A stretch of DNA of 64,000 bases from Bacteroidales bacterium (GTDB lineage: Bacteria; Bacteroidota; Bacteroidia; Bacteroidales; UBA10428). The position numbers were made by a program, and so were the translations under genes. A model generated the notes under the pieces. The model was not told the DNA's origin, did not search any database, and was given only the letters and a program-made list of their open reading frames with translations. Numbering within the stretch: position 1 is the first letter of the stretch; every line of letters begins with the position of its first letter. Below are positions 11,501 to 19,685 of the stretch, one piece after another. The stretch spans positions 1 to 64,000 of the forward strand of contig JAFGEO010000035.1 of the NCBI GenBank assembly GCA_016931575.1. Reading direction: 5' to 3'.

Positions 11501-12119
11501 ATATGGCGGGCTCGATCACGTTCTGGCTTCAGGTGAGGACGTAAACGTTCTGGTGATGGATACCGAAGTTTACTCCAATACAGGAGGTCAGGCATCAAAA
11601 GCCACCCCGGTGGGTGCTGTGGCCAAATTTGCTGCTTCCGGTAAGAAAATCAGAAAAAAAGACCTGGGAGCAATGGCAATGACCTATGGCTATGTATACG
11701 TTGCGCAGGTTGCCATGGGATCTAATATGAACCAGTATTTCAAGGCCCTGAAAGAGGCTGAAGCTTATCCTGGCCCATCCCTGATCATCGCTTATTCTCC
11801 TTGTATCAACCACGGTCTGAGAGCAGGAATGGCAAAAACTCAGGAGGAAGAGAAACGCGCAGTAAACGCTGGGTACTGGCAACTTTACCGATTCAATCCG
11901 CTGCTGGAAAAAGAAGGCAAGAATCCATTCACACTCGATTCAAAAGAGCCTGACTGGACACAGTTCCAGGAATTCCTGAATGGTGAAGTTCGCTATACAT
12001 CATTAAAAAAGGCATTCCCGAAAGAAGCCGCAGAACTCTTTATGGCTGCTGAAGAAAATGCCAAGTGGCGCTACAACAGCTACAAGCGCATGGCTGCGAT
12101 GGATTTCAGTCAGGAATAA
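8583..12119 (+). CDS. nifJ: pyruvate:ferredoxin (flavodoxin) oxidoreductase, single-chain
   Basis: 1178 residues, typical for the fused homodimeric enzyme. It converts pyruvate and CoA to acetyl-CoA and CO2, reducing ferredoxin, and is a central enzyme of anaerobic metabolism. The pyrimidine-binding domain is N-terminal (YPITPSSTMAEYIDEW). Two ferredoxin-type 4Fe-4S motifs occur near residue 690 (CIQCNQCAYVCPHAC) and 746 (CTGCGVCVETCP). A further cluster-binding region begins at CAGCGET (near 813). The thiamine diphosphate site GDGWAYDIGYGG is near 965, with SNTGGQASKATP following. It sits alone between its own leader and a strong terminator. Loss of activity in air is a known property of most homologues. 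Confidence 0.97.
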   Translation: MKKFITCDGNYAASHIAYMFSEVAAIYPITPSSTMAEYIDEWSANGKKNIFGEVVKVSEMQSEGGAAGAVHGSLQAGALTTTYTASQGLLLMIPNMYKISGELLPGVFHVSARSLAAQALSIFGDHSDVMSARQTGFAMLASGSVQEIMDIAAVAHLTAIKSRVPFVHFFDGFRTSHEIQKVEAPSTEDMASLIDMKALQEFRMRALNPEHPVTRGTAQNPDIYFQSREAANKFYLAVPDMVEEYMKEISKFTGREYHPFTYYGAPDAENIIIAMGSVTTTIKETIDYMAKQGKKVGLISVHLYRPFSAKYLMNVLPKSVKRISVLDRTKEPGANGDPLYLDVCELFYGKQNAPLIVGGRYGLSSKDTTPVQIISVYENLEQKEPKNQFTVGIVDDVTFTSLPMKDEISLDHKGTFEAKFYGLGSDGTVGANKNSIKIIGDTTDKYAQAYFAYDSKKSGGVTTSHLRFGDDPIRSAYLVNTPDFVACHVPAYLDRYDMLKGLKKGGTFLLNSIWDADETVKQLPDSVKKYLADKQINFYIINATKIAREIGLGNRTNTIMQSAFFKIAEVIPYEQAVDEMKKAIKKSFGNKGEEIVRMNNMAVDRGGDAVEKVEVSAAWSKLDSKLKTVVPKDAPDFVKDVVFPINNLKGDDLPVSAFLGREDGTFPAGTTAFEKRGIAVNVPEWIPENCIQCNQCAYVCPHACIRPFLLDEKEAAGLAKDVVLLDAKGKDVEGFKYRLQVSPMDCTGCGVCVETCPSKEKSLVMKALATQEKEQVNYDYLVAEVSYKSDKVDFSASLKNSQYAQPLFEFSGACAGCGETPYIKLITQLYGDRMMVANATGCSSIYGGSAPSTPYCANKEGKGPAWANSLFEDNAEYGFGMAIATGKMRERITLQMEAALAEGKIEAATKEAFIAWIEGKDDAEASKAASAKVIAACKKEKAPVAKAVLELEQYLIKKSIWIMGGDGWAYDIGYGGLDHVLASGEDVNVLVMDTEVYSNTGGQASKATPVGAVAKFAASGKKIRKKDLGAMAMTYGYVYVAQVAMGSNMNQYFKALKEAEAYPGPSLIIAYSPCINHGLRAGMAKTQEEEKRAVNAGYWQLYRFNPLLEKEGKNPFTLDSKEPDWTQFQEFLNGEVRYTSLKKAFPKEAAELFMAAEENAKWRYNSYKRMAAMDFSQE

Positions 12120-12148
12120 TTACTGAATTCTTAGCATTCCTATAGAAG

Positions 12149-12178
12149 AACGGAAGGATCATGTCCTTCCGTTTTTTA
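12149..12178 (+). terminator. intrinsic terminator after PFOR
   Basis: AACGGAAGGA (12149-12158) pairs with TCCTTCCGTT (12164-12173) around a 5-nt loop, followed by TTTT. It lies 29 nt past the PFOR stop. Confidence 0.92.
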
Positions 12179-12227
12179 ATGCTATCTTGCGATCAATAGT
12201 GAATACAAATCATTTTATCATACAGCT

Positions 12228-12662
12228 ATGAGCCGGATACTGGCAATAGATTACGGCAGAAAACGATCAGGAGTGGCAGTCACAGATCCGATGCAGCTCA
12301 TTGCAAATAGCCTGGATACTATTGAAAGTTATAAGCTTATCGACTTCCTGAAGGCCTACTTTGAAAAGGAAGATGTAGAAATGGTGGTAATAGGTTATCC
12401 AAAGCAAATGAACAATATGCCCTCTGAAGCCGTTCGTTATATAAATGAATTTATTTCTAAATTTGTAAAGGTTTTTCCCGGAAGAAAATACGACCTGATG
12501 GACGAACGGTTTACCTCCCGGATGGCCTTTCAGAGCATGATTGACGGAGGAGTGAAGAAGAAAAAAAGGCAGGACAAGGCCCTCATCGATAAGATCAGTG
12601 CGACCATCATCCTGCAATCGTATATGGAAATGAAGAATAACCTTTCAAATTATACCAGTTAA
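12228..12662 (+). CDS. ruvX: putative pre-16S rRNA nuclease / Holliday-junction-resolvase-like protein
   Basis: 144 residues, the full family length (YqgF/RuvX). The RNase H-like fold is signalled by LAIDYGRKRSGVAVTD at the N-terminus (catalytic Asp7), VVIGYPKQMNN in the middle and the YDLMDERFTS motif with conserved acidic residues. Homologues trim the 5' end of pre-16S rRNA; a recombination role has also been proposed. Its TAA stop overlaps the def ATG by one base, so the two are probably translated as one unit. Confidence 0.93.
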   Translation: MSRILAIDYGRKRSGVAVTDPMQLIANSLDTIESYKLIDFLKAYFEKEDVEMVVIGYPKQMNNMPSEAVRYINEFISKFVKVFPGRKYDLMDERFTSRMAFQSMIDGGVKKKKRQDKALIDKISATIILQSYMEMKNNLSNYTS

Positions 12663-13216
12663 TGATTTATCCTATTGTAGTTTATGGATCCCCAATGTTG
12701 AGGAGAGTGTCCACTGAAATTGATAAAAATTACTCTGATCTGGAAAAGCTGATCGAAGATATGTTTGAAACCATGCAGGTAAGCGACGGTGTTGGCCTTG
12801 CCGCTCCTCAGATCGGTAAATCTATCCGGATTTTTGTGATCGATGCCACACCCATGGCTGATGACGACCCTTCCCTGGAGGGTTTCAAAAAGGCTTTCAT
12901 TAACCCCCGGATTGTTGATGAAAACGGTGAACCCTGGGCCTATGTCGAAGGATGTCTAAGCCTTCCGAATATCCGTGAAGAAGTTAAACGTCCGGAAAAT
13001 GTCAGAATCCAATATTACGATGCAGATTTCAACTTCCACGACGAAACTTTTGACGGAATTAAATCCAGGATCATCCAGCATGAATACGACCACCTGGAGG
13101 GAGTACTATTCATTGATAAGATTGCACCCCTCAAGCGGAAGCTGCTGAAAGGGAAACTGAATGATATCGCCAAAGGGAAAGCGCAGACATCCTACAGGAC
13201 AAAAATCATTAAGTAG
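12662..13216 (+). CDS. def: peptide deformylase
   Basis: 184 residues. It removes the formyl group from the N-terminal methionine of nascent proteins in the cytosol. All three active-site motifs are present: GVGLAAPQIG (residues 43-52), EGCLSLP (Cys metal ligand) and HEYDHLEG (two His ligands and the catalytic Glu). Start overlaps the ruvX stop. A bidirectional terminator separates it from the convergent downstream gene. Confidence 0.97.
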   Translation: MIYPIVVYGSPMLRRVSTEIDKNYSDLEKLIEDMFETMQVSDGVGLAAPQIGKSIRIFVIDATPMADDDPSLEGFKKAFINPRIVDENGEPWAYVEGCLSLPNIREEVKRPENVRIQYYDADFNFHDETFDGIKSRIIQHEYDHLEGVLFIDKIAPLKRKLLKGKLNDIAKGKAQTSYRTKIIK

Positions 13217-13228
13217 AAGCAGAAAGCA

Positions 13229-13270
13229 AAAAAAAATAGGGGCTCAAGATTTGAAGCCCCTATTTTTTTT
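13229..13270. terminator. bidirectional intrinsic terminator between convergent genes
   Basis: ATAGGGGCT and AGCCCCTAT form the core stem (13237-13262), with an A-run on the left and a T-run on the right. It can therefore end transcripts from both def (+) and the facing dihydroorotate-dehydrogenase-like gene (-). Confidence 0.88.
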
Positions 13271-13282
13271 GAATGTTTTTAT

Positions 13283-14296
13283 CTACCTAAGTGGGTATTT
13301 CACCAGAATTTCATCTGATTTCAACAGCATATCGATGTATTGCGCACGCTTGTAAACGAAGATATCATCGGTATTTTTGTTGGACAGTTTTCCGCGGAAA
13401 TCATCAAGTGTACTATACCCCTTGGCATCCATCCATGCTTCGAGATCCTTGAGGATCGTGCTCATGTATTCAATTTTATTTTTGTACAGGGTACTGACTA
13501 CCTCAACAGCATCGGCACCGGCAAGGATCATTTTGGCAACATCCTGTCCGGTATAGATCCCTGTATTGCTACAGATATTCGCGTTGATATTTTTATAGAG
13601 CAGCCCGGCAAAACGTAAAGGAAGACGGTTGTCCTCCGGCACGCTCAGGTTAAAAGGAGTGTAGTGCTCTTCCTTCTCCATATCTATTTCCGGCTGGAAC
13701 ATACGGTTGAAAAGAACAACTCCGTCGGCTCCGGCCTCATCCAGCTTCTTAACCAGGTTTAGCGGATTGGCATAAAAGGGGCTGAGCTTAACACTAACAG
13801 GAATGCTTACGGCTGATTTTACTGCCTTCAGGATATCTACCTGCTCACCGATAAGAACATTGCCATCAAAGTCAATGTCGCGGGGAACATAGTAAAAATT
13901 CATCTCCAGGGCATCCACACCCATTTCTTCAAGACGCTTTGCATAATCAATCCATGACTCTTTAATGATCGCATTCAGACTGGCAATGACGGGGATTTTA
14001 ACCGTCTTCTTAACCATGGCCACATTAAAAAGGTGTTCTTCGGGACCGGCATGCTTGATAGTAGGGAACAGATTGATCATTTCAGCATTGCGCTCACTGT
14101 ACTCCTGAAGTTTATCATCAAGCGATGCATTCTCCAGCTGTATTTGTTCTTCAAAGATAGACTTATAAACGATCGCAGCTGCTCCGGCTGCTTCAGCTCT
14201 CTTTACATTCTCAATGTTGTTAACCATATTACTGGCTCCAACGATAACAGGGTTTTTCAATTCAAGCCCCAGATAGCTTGTCCTTAAATTTGCCAT
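13283..14296 (-). CDS. dihydroorotate dehydrogenase-like FMN protein
   Basis: 337 residues from the chosen start (MANLRTSYLGLELKNPVIVGASN). A start 21 codons upstream exists but its leader looks non-coding. The TIM-barrel FMN-binding fold of the PyrD/PreA group is seen in LKNPVIVGASNM, DALEMNFYYVPRD, IPVSVKLSPFYANP, GADGVVLFNRMF and ANICSNTGIYTGQDVAKMILAGADAVEVVS. The usual pyrD active-site Cys/Ser loop is not obvious, and the protein resembles the conserved Bacteroidota group annotated as dihydroorotate-dehydrogenase-like. Whether it acts in pyrimidine synthesis or in another flavin reaction is open. Confidence 0.82.
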   Translation of the reverse strand: MANLRTSYLGLELKNPVIVGASNMVNNIENVKRAEAAGAAAIVYKSIFEEQIQLENASLDDKLQEYSERNAEMINLFPTIKHAGPEEHLFNVAMVKKTVKIPVIASLNAIIKESWIDYAKRLEEMGVDALEMNFYYVPRDIDFDGNVLIGEQVDILKAVKSAVSIPVSVKLSPFYANPLNLVKKLDEAGADGVVLFNRMFQPEIDMEKEEHYTPFNLSVPEDNRLPLRFAGLLYKNINANICSNTGIYTGQDVAKMILAGADAVEVVSTLYKNKIEYMSTILKDLEAWMDAKGYSTLDDFRGKLSNKNTDDIFVYKRAQYIDMLLKSDEILVKYPLR

Positions 14297-14332
14297 ACTT
14301 ATATATGTTTTTATGTTATTTCTTGTTCTCTC

Positions 14333-14360
14333 TAAAGTTACGAGAAAAATGAGTAACAAA
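14333..14360 (-). promoter_or_regulatory. candidate promoter for the dihydroorotate-dehydrogenase-like gene
   Basis: On the minus strand TTTG (14360-14357) is followed after 16 nt by TAACTTTA (14340-14333), one mismatch from TAnnTTTG. The spacing is shorter than the usual 19-20 nt. Confidence 0.3.
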
Positions 14361-14546
14361 AATAGTCAGATCGCTTTAAAATCAGTAATAATTAATGCAT
14401 AAGATTTAGTAAATTCACCCTGCAGGTTTTTTTTTTGCTCCTGATCGGACGATAAACAAATTTCCTGCCCCTACCGGCCTGAGTTTCCTGATCCGGAACC
14501 TGATGCATGCCGGTCGTTATTGGTAATACTAATGGCTTTTTGCGTT

Positions 14547-16643
14547 ATGCTGAAATTCTTCTTCAGGGAAAATCCCATGGCCCGCCTGGTACTGTTTATT
14601 GTTACCGGAATCATCCTCGCCCGATACTATCCTTCAGGCAAAGAGTTCTTCCTGCCGGTTTTACTCCTCATCCTTCCTGTTTGGGCTGTGTACCATTTTC
14701 TGCTGCACAGGCATAACAGAAGGAAGAATCTCCGGGGGTACTTTGTTTTTCTTTCCATGGTGACACTTGGCGCCTGGATTTATTGCCTTCAAACCAGTCA
14801 TTCGGAAGTACAGGAGTCCCCCGCATATTATGAAGGGATCATTTCTGTCAAACCTTTGATAAAAGGAAGCTACTTCCAGACCGACTGCCTGATAACTGCT
14901 CGGCGGACCGGCGAAAAAAGCATCGCGCTCAGGGAAAAGGTCAGGCTCTATGTAGAATATACCCGGGATCGCAGTTTACCGGAAACCGGCGACAGCCTTT
15001 ATTTCCACGCCAGCCTGCAGCGTATCAAAAACCGCAGGAATCCGGGTGAGTTTGATTATGCCGGGTATATGGAAGATGAAGGCATCCGGTATAGTGCCTA
15101 CATCAGGCAGGATGAGTATGTTGCCGGGGGCAATTCGGGCCGGCTGCGTCTTCAGCGCCTGGCTTCCCGCTTCCGGTCAAAGTTGAATGACAAGTTTATA
15201 AGGGCAGGTATCGCTGACGCGGAACTGGGAGTCCTTTCAGCATTGGTAACGGGCGACAGGCAATACCTGGATCAGGATACCCGGTCGGCATATATCGGGG
15301 CCGGGGCTATGCATGTCCTGGCTGTGTCCGGGCTTCATGTCGGCATCCTTTACCTGTTTCTGGGCTTGCTGCTGGTCGACCGCACCCGGTTGCGGGCATA
15401 CCGGTTCCTCAGGCTTCTGATCATTCTGGGGGTATTATGGCTTTATGCCTTTATGACTGGTCTTTCCACTTCAGTGCTCCGGGCATCGATCATGTTCTCC
15501 ATCTTTCTGATCGGAAAGAGCTTCGACCGGACATCCGGAAGTTACAACCTACTGGCTGCCTCTGCCCTGATTATCCTGTTCATTGATCCCTGTGAACTTT
15601 TCAAGGCAGGTTTTCAGTACTCTTTTCTTGCCGTTCTTGGGATCCTGTATTTCCAGCCAAAGCTTGAAAGGCTGCTGACCTTCAGACATGGGCTGCCGGA
15701 CCGAATCTGGCAACTGATCACCGTAAGCCTGTCGGCTCAGCTAAGCACTTTTCCGCTGGCCTTGTATTATTTTCACCAGTTCCCCGCCTATTTCCTGCTT
15801 ACGAACATTGTGATCATACCCCTGGTATGGCTTATCATGGTGTTTGCCCTGATCTTCTTCCTGGCGCCCCCGGCATTCCATATACTGGAAGTTGTCGCCT
15901 GGACCCTGAATACCCTGGTTCACCTATGCAACACAGTCATACGGTATATCAGCTCAATTCGAGGTTCGGCCATCGTGGATATCCGCTTTGAGAATTACGA
16001 CCTTATAGTTTCCTCCCTGCTTATCTTACTGGTAATCTGGATATCAGAACGAAAAAGGGGACGGTTGATCCCAATACTGCTGACAGCCTATGCCTGTATC
16101 CTGCTCGGTGGGGCTATTGCAGGTTTCCCATCCACTACTGAACCTCCCCGTCTGATTATTTATAACCTGAAAGATCAACAGGTAATGAGCTACATCCATG
16201 GACCCAGACACCTGCTGATTACCGGAAAAGCAGACAAAAAGAGCTTGGAATACCTGAATTCGTATTGGGTAAGCAGGCAGCTAAATTTTTCAAACCGGAA
16301 GATTGTAACGGAGGATTACGCGGGCAAACTTCTGGAACTTGATAATGTCAGGATCCAGGTTGACAGCAATGCCTGGTTGGTCCAATCAGGAAATACGAAG
16401 ATCATCTATGCCCCCGGGGGTAATCCATTTGTGAGGTGTGAAGGAGAAAAGGAATGCTGGCTGATAGATGCATGTTATGGTTTCCCGGGGAGAACAAATT
16501 ATGCACCGGAGAAAATCATCCTGCTTGATGGTCTTCCTGAGCGACTAAAATCCGCCTGGAAAGATTTCGCTCTCAAACAGGCCGTTTTTGTGCATGACAT
16601 GCAGACTTTGGGGGCGTATGAGTTTGTGTTACCCGAGCTATAA
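14547..16643 (+). CDS. comEC: ComEC/Rec2-family DNA-uptake channel protein
   Basis: About 698 residues from ATG 14547 (MLKFFFRENPMARL, a typical start for this family); TTG 14520 or ATG 14532 are alternatives. N-terminal membrane segments lead into a DUF4131/OB-fold region (about 30-190), then the multi-helix Competence domain with the AGAMHVLAVSGLHVGILY signature. In transformable bacteria the protein conducts single-stranded DNA across the inner membrane. The C-terminal region (LIIYNLKDQQVMSYIHG onward) follows the position of the metallo-beta-lactamase-like nuclease domain, but no HxHxDH metal motif is visible, so that domain is degenerate or replaced, as in many Bacteroidota homologues. 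Confidence 0.9.
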   Translation: MLKFFFRENPMARLVLFIVTGIILARYYPSGKEFFLPVLLLILPVWAVYHFLLHRHNRRKNLRGYFVFLSMVTLGAWIYCLQTSHSEVQESPAYYEGIISVKPLIKGSYFQTDCLITARRTGEKSIALREKVRLYVEYTRDRSLPETGDSLYFHASLQRIKNRRNPGEFDYAGYMEDEGIRYSAYIRQDEYVAGGNSGRLRLQRLASRFRSKLNDKFIRAGIADAELGVLSALVTGDRQYLDQDTRSAYIGAGAMHVLAVSGLHVGILYLFLGLLLVDRTRLRAYRFLRLLIILGVLWLYAFMTGLSTSVLRASIMFSIFLIGKSFDRTSGSYNLLAASALIILFIDPCELFKAGFQYSFLAVLGILYFQPKLERLLTFRHGLPDRIWQLITVSLSAQLSTFPLALYYFHQFPAYFLLTNIVIIPLVWLIMVFALIFFLAPPAFHILEVVAWTLNTLVHLCNTVIRYISSIRGSAIVDIRFENYDLIVSSLLILLVIWISERKRGRLIPILLTAYACILLGGAIAGFPSTTEPPRLIIYNLKDQQVMSYIHGPRHLLITGKADKKSLEYLNSYWVSRQLNFSNRKIVTEDYAGKLLELDNVRIQVDSNAWLVQSGNTKIIYAPGGNPFVRCEGEKECWLIDACYGFPGRTNYAPEKIILLDGLPERLKSAWKDFALKQAVFVHDMQTLGAYEFVLPEL

Positions 16644-16866
16644 ATCCGTGGGGCTATCCGTTAGCTTTCATCTGACACAAAATCACCACCCATCACAGGC
16701 TGCTATGTAGAATCAATATAAATGCAGGGTCCCCTGATACCTTAACAAGCTGAATAAATGTATTATATACTTTTATCTCCCATCCTGCACTTATGAGAAA
16801 ATTGTTAATCTGTTGGTATATATTACCAAGAATGGTTTACTTTGCTTGTTTTTTGAATTTCTGAAT

Positions 16867-18207
16867 ATGAAAATTATAGTCGCAGGAGCAGGGGCTGTGG
16901 GATCGCATCTCGCGAAGATGCTTAGTCAGGAGAATCATGACATTGTCCTCATTGACACCAATGAAGGTAAACTCAGACAAGTTGGGAGCAACCTCGACCT
17001 TATGACACGCACAGGTTCAGCAACTTCCATTACGGATCTGCTGAACAGTGGCGTTAAAAAAGCTGATCTTTTTATTTCGGTTGCTCGAAACGAAGAAACC
17101 AATATTACAGCCTGTATTCTCAGTAAGCGGCTGGGTGCCAAGAAAACCATTGCCCGCATTGATAATCAGGAATATCTGTACCATAAACACCGGGAGCATT
17201 TTATCAGCATGGGCGTAGATTATATGATCTATCCTGAGAAGATAGCCTCCCGTGAAATTGTTGGACTGCTGCACCAGACAGGCAGTAGTGATATCGTTGA
17301 TTTCTCGGGTGGCAAACTATCCCTTTTTGTGGTCCGTCTGGATGAAGATTCCCAGATGGCCGGACAAAGCCTGCAAGAGATATCACTCGCCCAGAAAAAT
17401 AAAGAATTCCGGGCCGTTGCGATTACCCGAAACAGTGAAACGATCATTCCTGATGGAAATTTCAGGTTAGAAAGTGGCGATTTCATTTACGCAATTACTA
17501 CCCAGGAAGGAACTGAATCCCTGATGGATATCACCGGAAAGAAAAAATATGAGGTCCGGAACATTATGATCCTCGGGGGTAGTCGTATTGGCATGCTCAC
17601 AGCAAAAGACCTGGGCACAAACCATAATATTAAACTGATCGAACAGGATCGGGAAAAAAGCTATCGCTTATCCAATATGCTGAATAACACCCTTGTTATC
17701 AATGGGGATGGACGGGATGTCAACCTGTTAATGGAAGAAGGCCTGGAAAAAATGGATGCTTTCGTTGCCGTCACCGGTGACTCGGAGATCAACATCCTGT
17801 CCTGCATGCTCGCTCGTAAATTAGGGGTGAAGCGTACCATTTGCGAGGTAGAGATTTTTGACTATATCGGACTTGCAGAGAATATGGGAATTGATACCAT
17901 TATCAATAAAAAAATCATCGCTGCCAGCCGCATTTTCCGGTTCACTAGCCACGAATCAGTTTCATCCGTAACCTGCCTGACAGGAACCGATGCTGAAGTA
18001 CTTGAATTCATTGTTAAGCCCGATACCAGAATTACCCAGGGTACCCTGAGCGAGCTTAACTTCCCGAATGATGCTATCATAGGAGGTATTATCCGGGAGG
18101 AGGAAAGCTTTATCGCCAACGGCTTTTCCCGTATCAAACCCGGTGATAAAGTAGTGGTTTTCAGTCTGCCCGCATCCATTCCAAAGGTTAGCAAACTTTT
18201 TAACTAA
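16867..18207 (+). CDS. trkA: Trk system potassium transporter, regulatory NAD-binding subunit
   Basis: 446 residues with the duplicated RCK layout: TrkA_N (IIVAGAGAVGSHLAKMLSQ), TrkA_C, then a second TrkA_N (MILGGSRIGMLTAKDL) and TrkA_C. It binds NAD(H)/nucleotides at the cytoplasmic face and gates the TrkH channel. I chose ATG 16867 because it places the glycine-rich loop at the N-terminus; an 18-codon upstream extension is unlike the family. It is followed 6 nt later by trkH, so the two form an operon. Confidence 0.94.
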   Translation: MKIIVAGAGAVGSHLAKMLSQENHDIVLIDTNEGKLRQVGSNLDLMTRTGSATSITDLLNSGVKKADLFISVARNEETNITACILSKRLGAKKTIARIDNQEYLYHKHREHFISMGVDYMIYPEKIASREIVGLLHQTGSSDIVDFSGGKLSLFVVRLDEDSQMAGQSLQEISLAQKNKEFRAVAITRNSETIIPDGNFRLESGDFIYAITTQEGTESLMDITGKKKYEVRNIMILGGSRIGMLTAKDLGTNHNIKLIEQDREKSYRLSNMLNNTLVINGDGRDVNLLMEEGLEKMDAFVAVTGDSEINILSCMLARKLGVKRTICEVEIFDYIGLAENMGIDTIINKKIIAASRIFRFTSHESVSSVTCLTGTDAEVLEFIVKPDTRITQGTLSELNFPNDAIIGGIIREEESFIANGFSRIKPGDKVVVFSLPASIPKVSKLFN

Positions 18208-18213
18208 TGGGTA

Positions 18214-19665
18214 ATGGTTAACCTGAAGGTCGTAGCCTTTATACTCTCCGTCTTGCTAATGATTGAAGGTGCTTTCATGTTGATGTCAGCTCCCTTGTCG
18301 TTGGCATACGGTGACCTGGATACCATCCCGATACTTCTTGCAGCGCTTGGAACGACCCTTATCGGTTTTATTCTCTGGCTCATTTTCAGAAAATGCAATA
18401 AAACCATCGGAAAGCGGGAAGGTTATATCATTGTGAGTTTGGGCTGGATTGTATTCTCGCTTTTTGGGGCCATTCCGTTCATCGTCTCCGGGCAGGGTAT
18501 CCCCAACTATACGGATGCATTTTTCGAGACCATTTCCGGGTTTACCACTACAGGCGCTTCAGTGCTCAAGGACATTGAATCCATGTCACATGGCTTGCTC
18601 TTCTGGCGAAGCCTGACACAGTGGCTGGGGGGTATGGGTATCATTGTGCTGTCACTCGTTATTCTCCCGGTTTTGGGAATCGGAGGTATGCAGCTTTTTG
18701 TTGCCGAGGTACCGGGGCCCGTACCTGATAAGCTTCATCCGCGCATCAACGAAACCGCCAAACGACTCTGGGGGATATATGTCATATTCACGCTGGCCGA
18801 AGTGATTCTGCTATGGCTTGGAGGCATGACCCTCTTCGATGCTGTAAACCATTCCTTCACCACCCTGGCAACCGGGGGGTATTCCACTAGGCAAAGCAGC
18901 ATCATAGATTTTTCACCCTATATCCAGTATGTTATCACCCTGTTCATGATTATTGCAGGGATCAATTTCTCCCTCTCCTATTTTGCCATGCACCTCCGGT
19001 TTAATCGTGTGTGGAAAAATGAAGAGTTCAGGTCATATTTATCTTTCATCGGTGTATTTACGCTTGTTGTGACCCTGATCCTGGTCTTTAATAACCGGGA
19101 GCAGGGCCTGGAAAAATCATTTCGCGATTCGATTTTTCAGGTAGTATCCATCATGACAACCACCGGCTTCGCAACTGCCAATTATATAAAGTGGGCCTCT
19201 CCTGCTATCGTAATCCTGGTTGTCCTGATGTTTTTCGGTGGATCGGCCGGTTCAACCGGAGGGAGTATTAAAATTATCCGCGTGATCCTGATCCTGAAAA
19301 ACGGGTTCCTGGAACTTAAACGCCTGATCCACCCCAATGCCATTGTTCCTGTGAGAATCGACCGTGAGGCGGTACATCCGACCGTGATAACCAACGTGCT
19401 CGCATTCGTAACTGTCTATATTATGGTTTTTGTTATTGGAGTGATCGTTATTTCATTCCAGGGTTACGACCTGCAATCGTCCATTGGCGCCGTAGCTGCC
19501 ACACTTGGAAACATAGGCCCTGGTGTTGGTGCCGTAGGCCCAATGGAAAATTACGCCCACTTCAGTGTCTTTGGTAAGTGGTTCCTCTCGTTCCTTATGC
19601 TGATCGGTCGTCTGGAGCTGTTCACCGTGCTGGTGCTATTCTCGCGTTCATTCTGGAAAAACTGA
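18214..19665 (+). CDS. trkH: Trk system potassium uptake channel subunit
   Basis: 483 residues, multi-span membrane protein of the TrkH/KtrB superfamily. The four P-loop selectivity regions are visible: SGFTTTGAS, ATGGYSTR, MTTTGFAT and LGNIGPGVG. It forms the K+-conducting pore partnered by TrkA encoded directly upstream. It converges with the T9SS CBM9-like gene with only 20 bp between them and no visible terminator. Confidence 0.95.
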   Translation: MVNLKVVAFILSVLLMIEGAFMLMSAPLSLAYGDLDTIPILLAALGTTLIGFILWLIFRKCNKTIGKREGYIIVSLGWIVFSLFGAIPFIVSGQGIPNYTDAFFETISGFTTTGASVLKDIESMSHGLLFWRSLTQWLGGMGIIVLSLVILPVLGIGGMQLFVAEVPGPVPDKLHPRINETAKRLWGIYVIFTLAEVILLWLGGMTLFDAVNHSFTTLATGGYSTRQSSIIDFSPYIQYVITLFMIIAGINFSLSYFAMHLRFNRVWKNEEFRSYLSFIGVFTLVVTLILVFNNREQGLEKSFRDSIFQVVSIMTTTGFATANYIKWASPAIVILVVLMFFGGSAGSTGGSIKIIRVILILKNGFLELKRLIHPNAIVPVRIDREAVHPTVITNVLAFVTVYIMVFVIGVIVISFQGYDLQSSIGAVAATLGNIGPGVGAVGPMENYAHFSVFGKWFLSFLMLIGRLELFTVLVLFSRSFWKN

Positions 19666-19685
19666 TACCCCTGCTGTTTTCTGAC

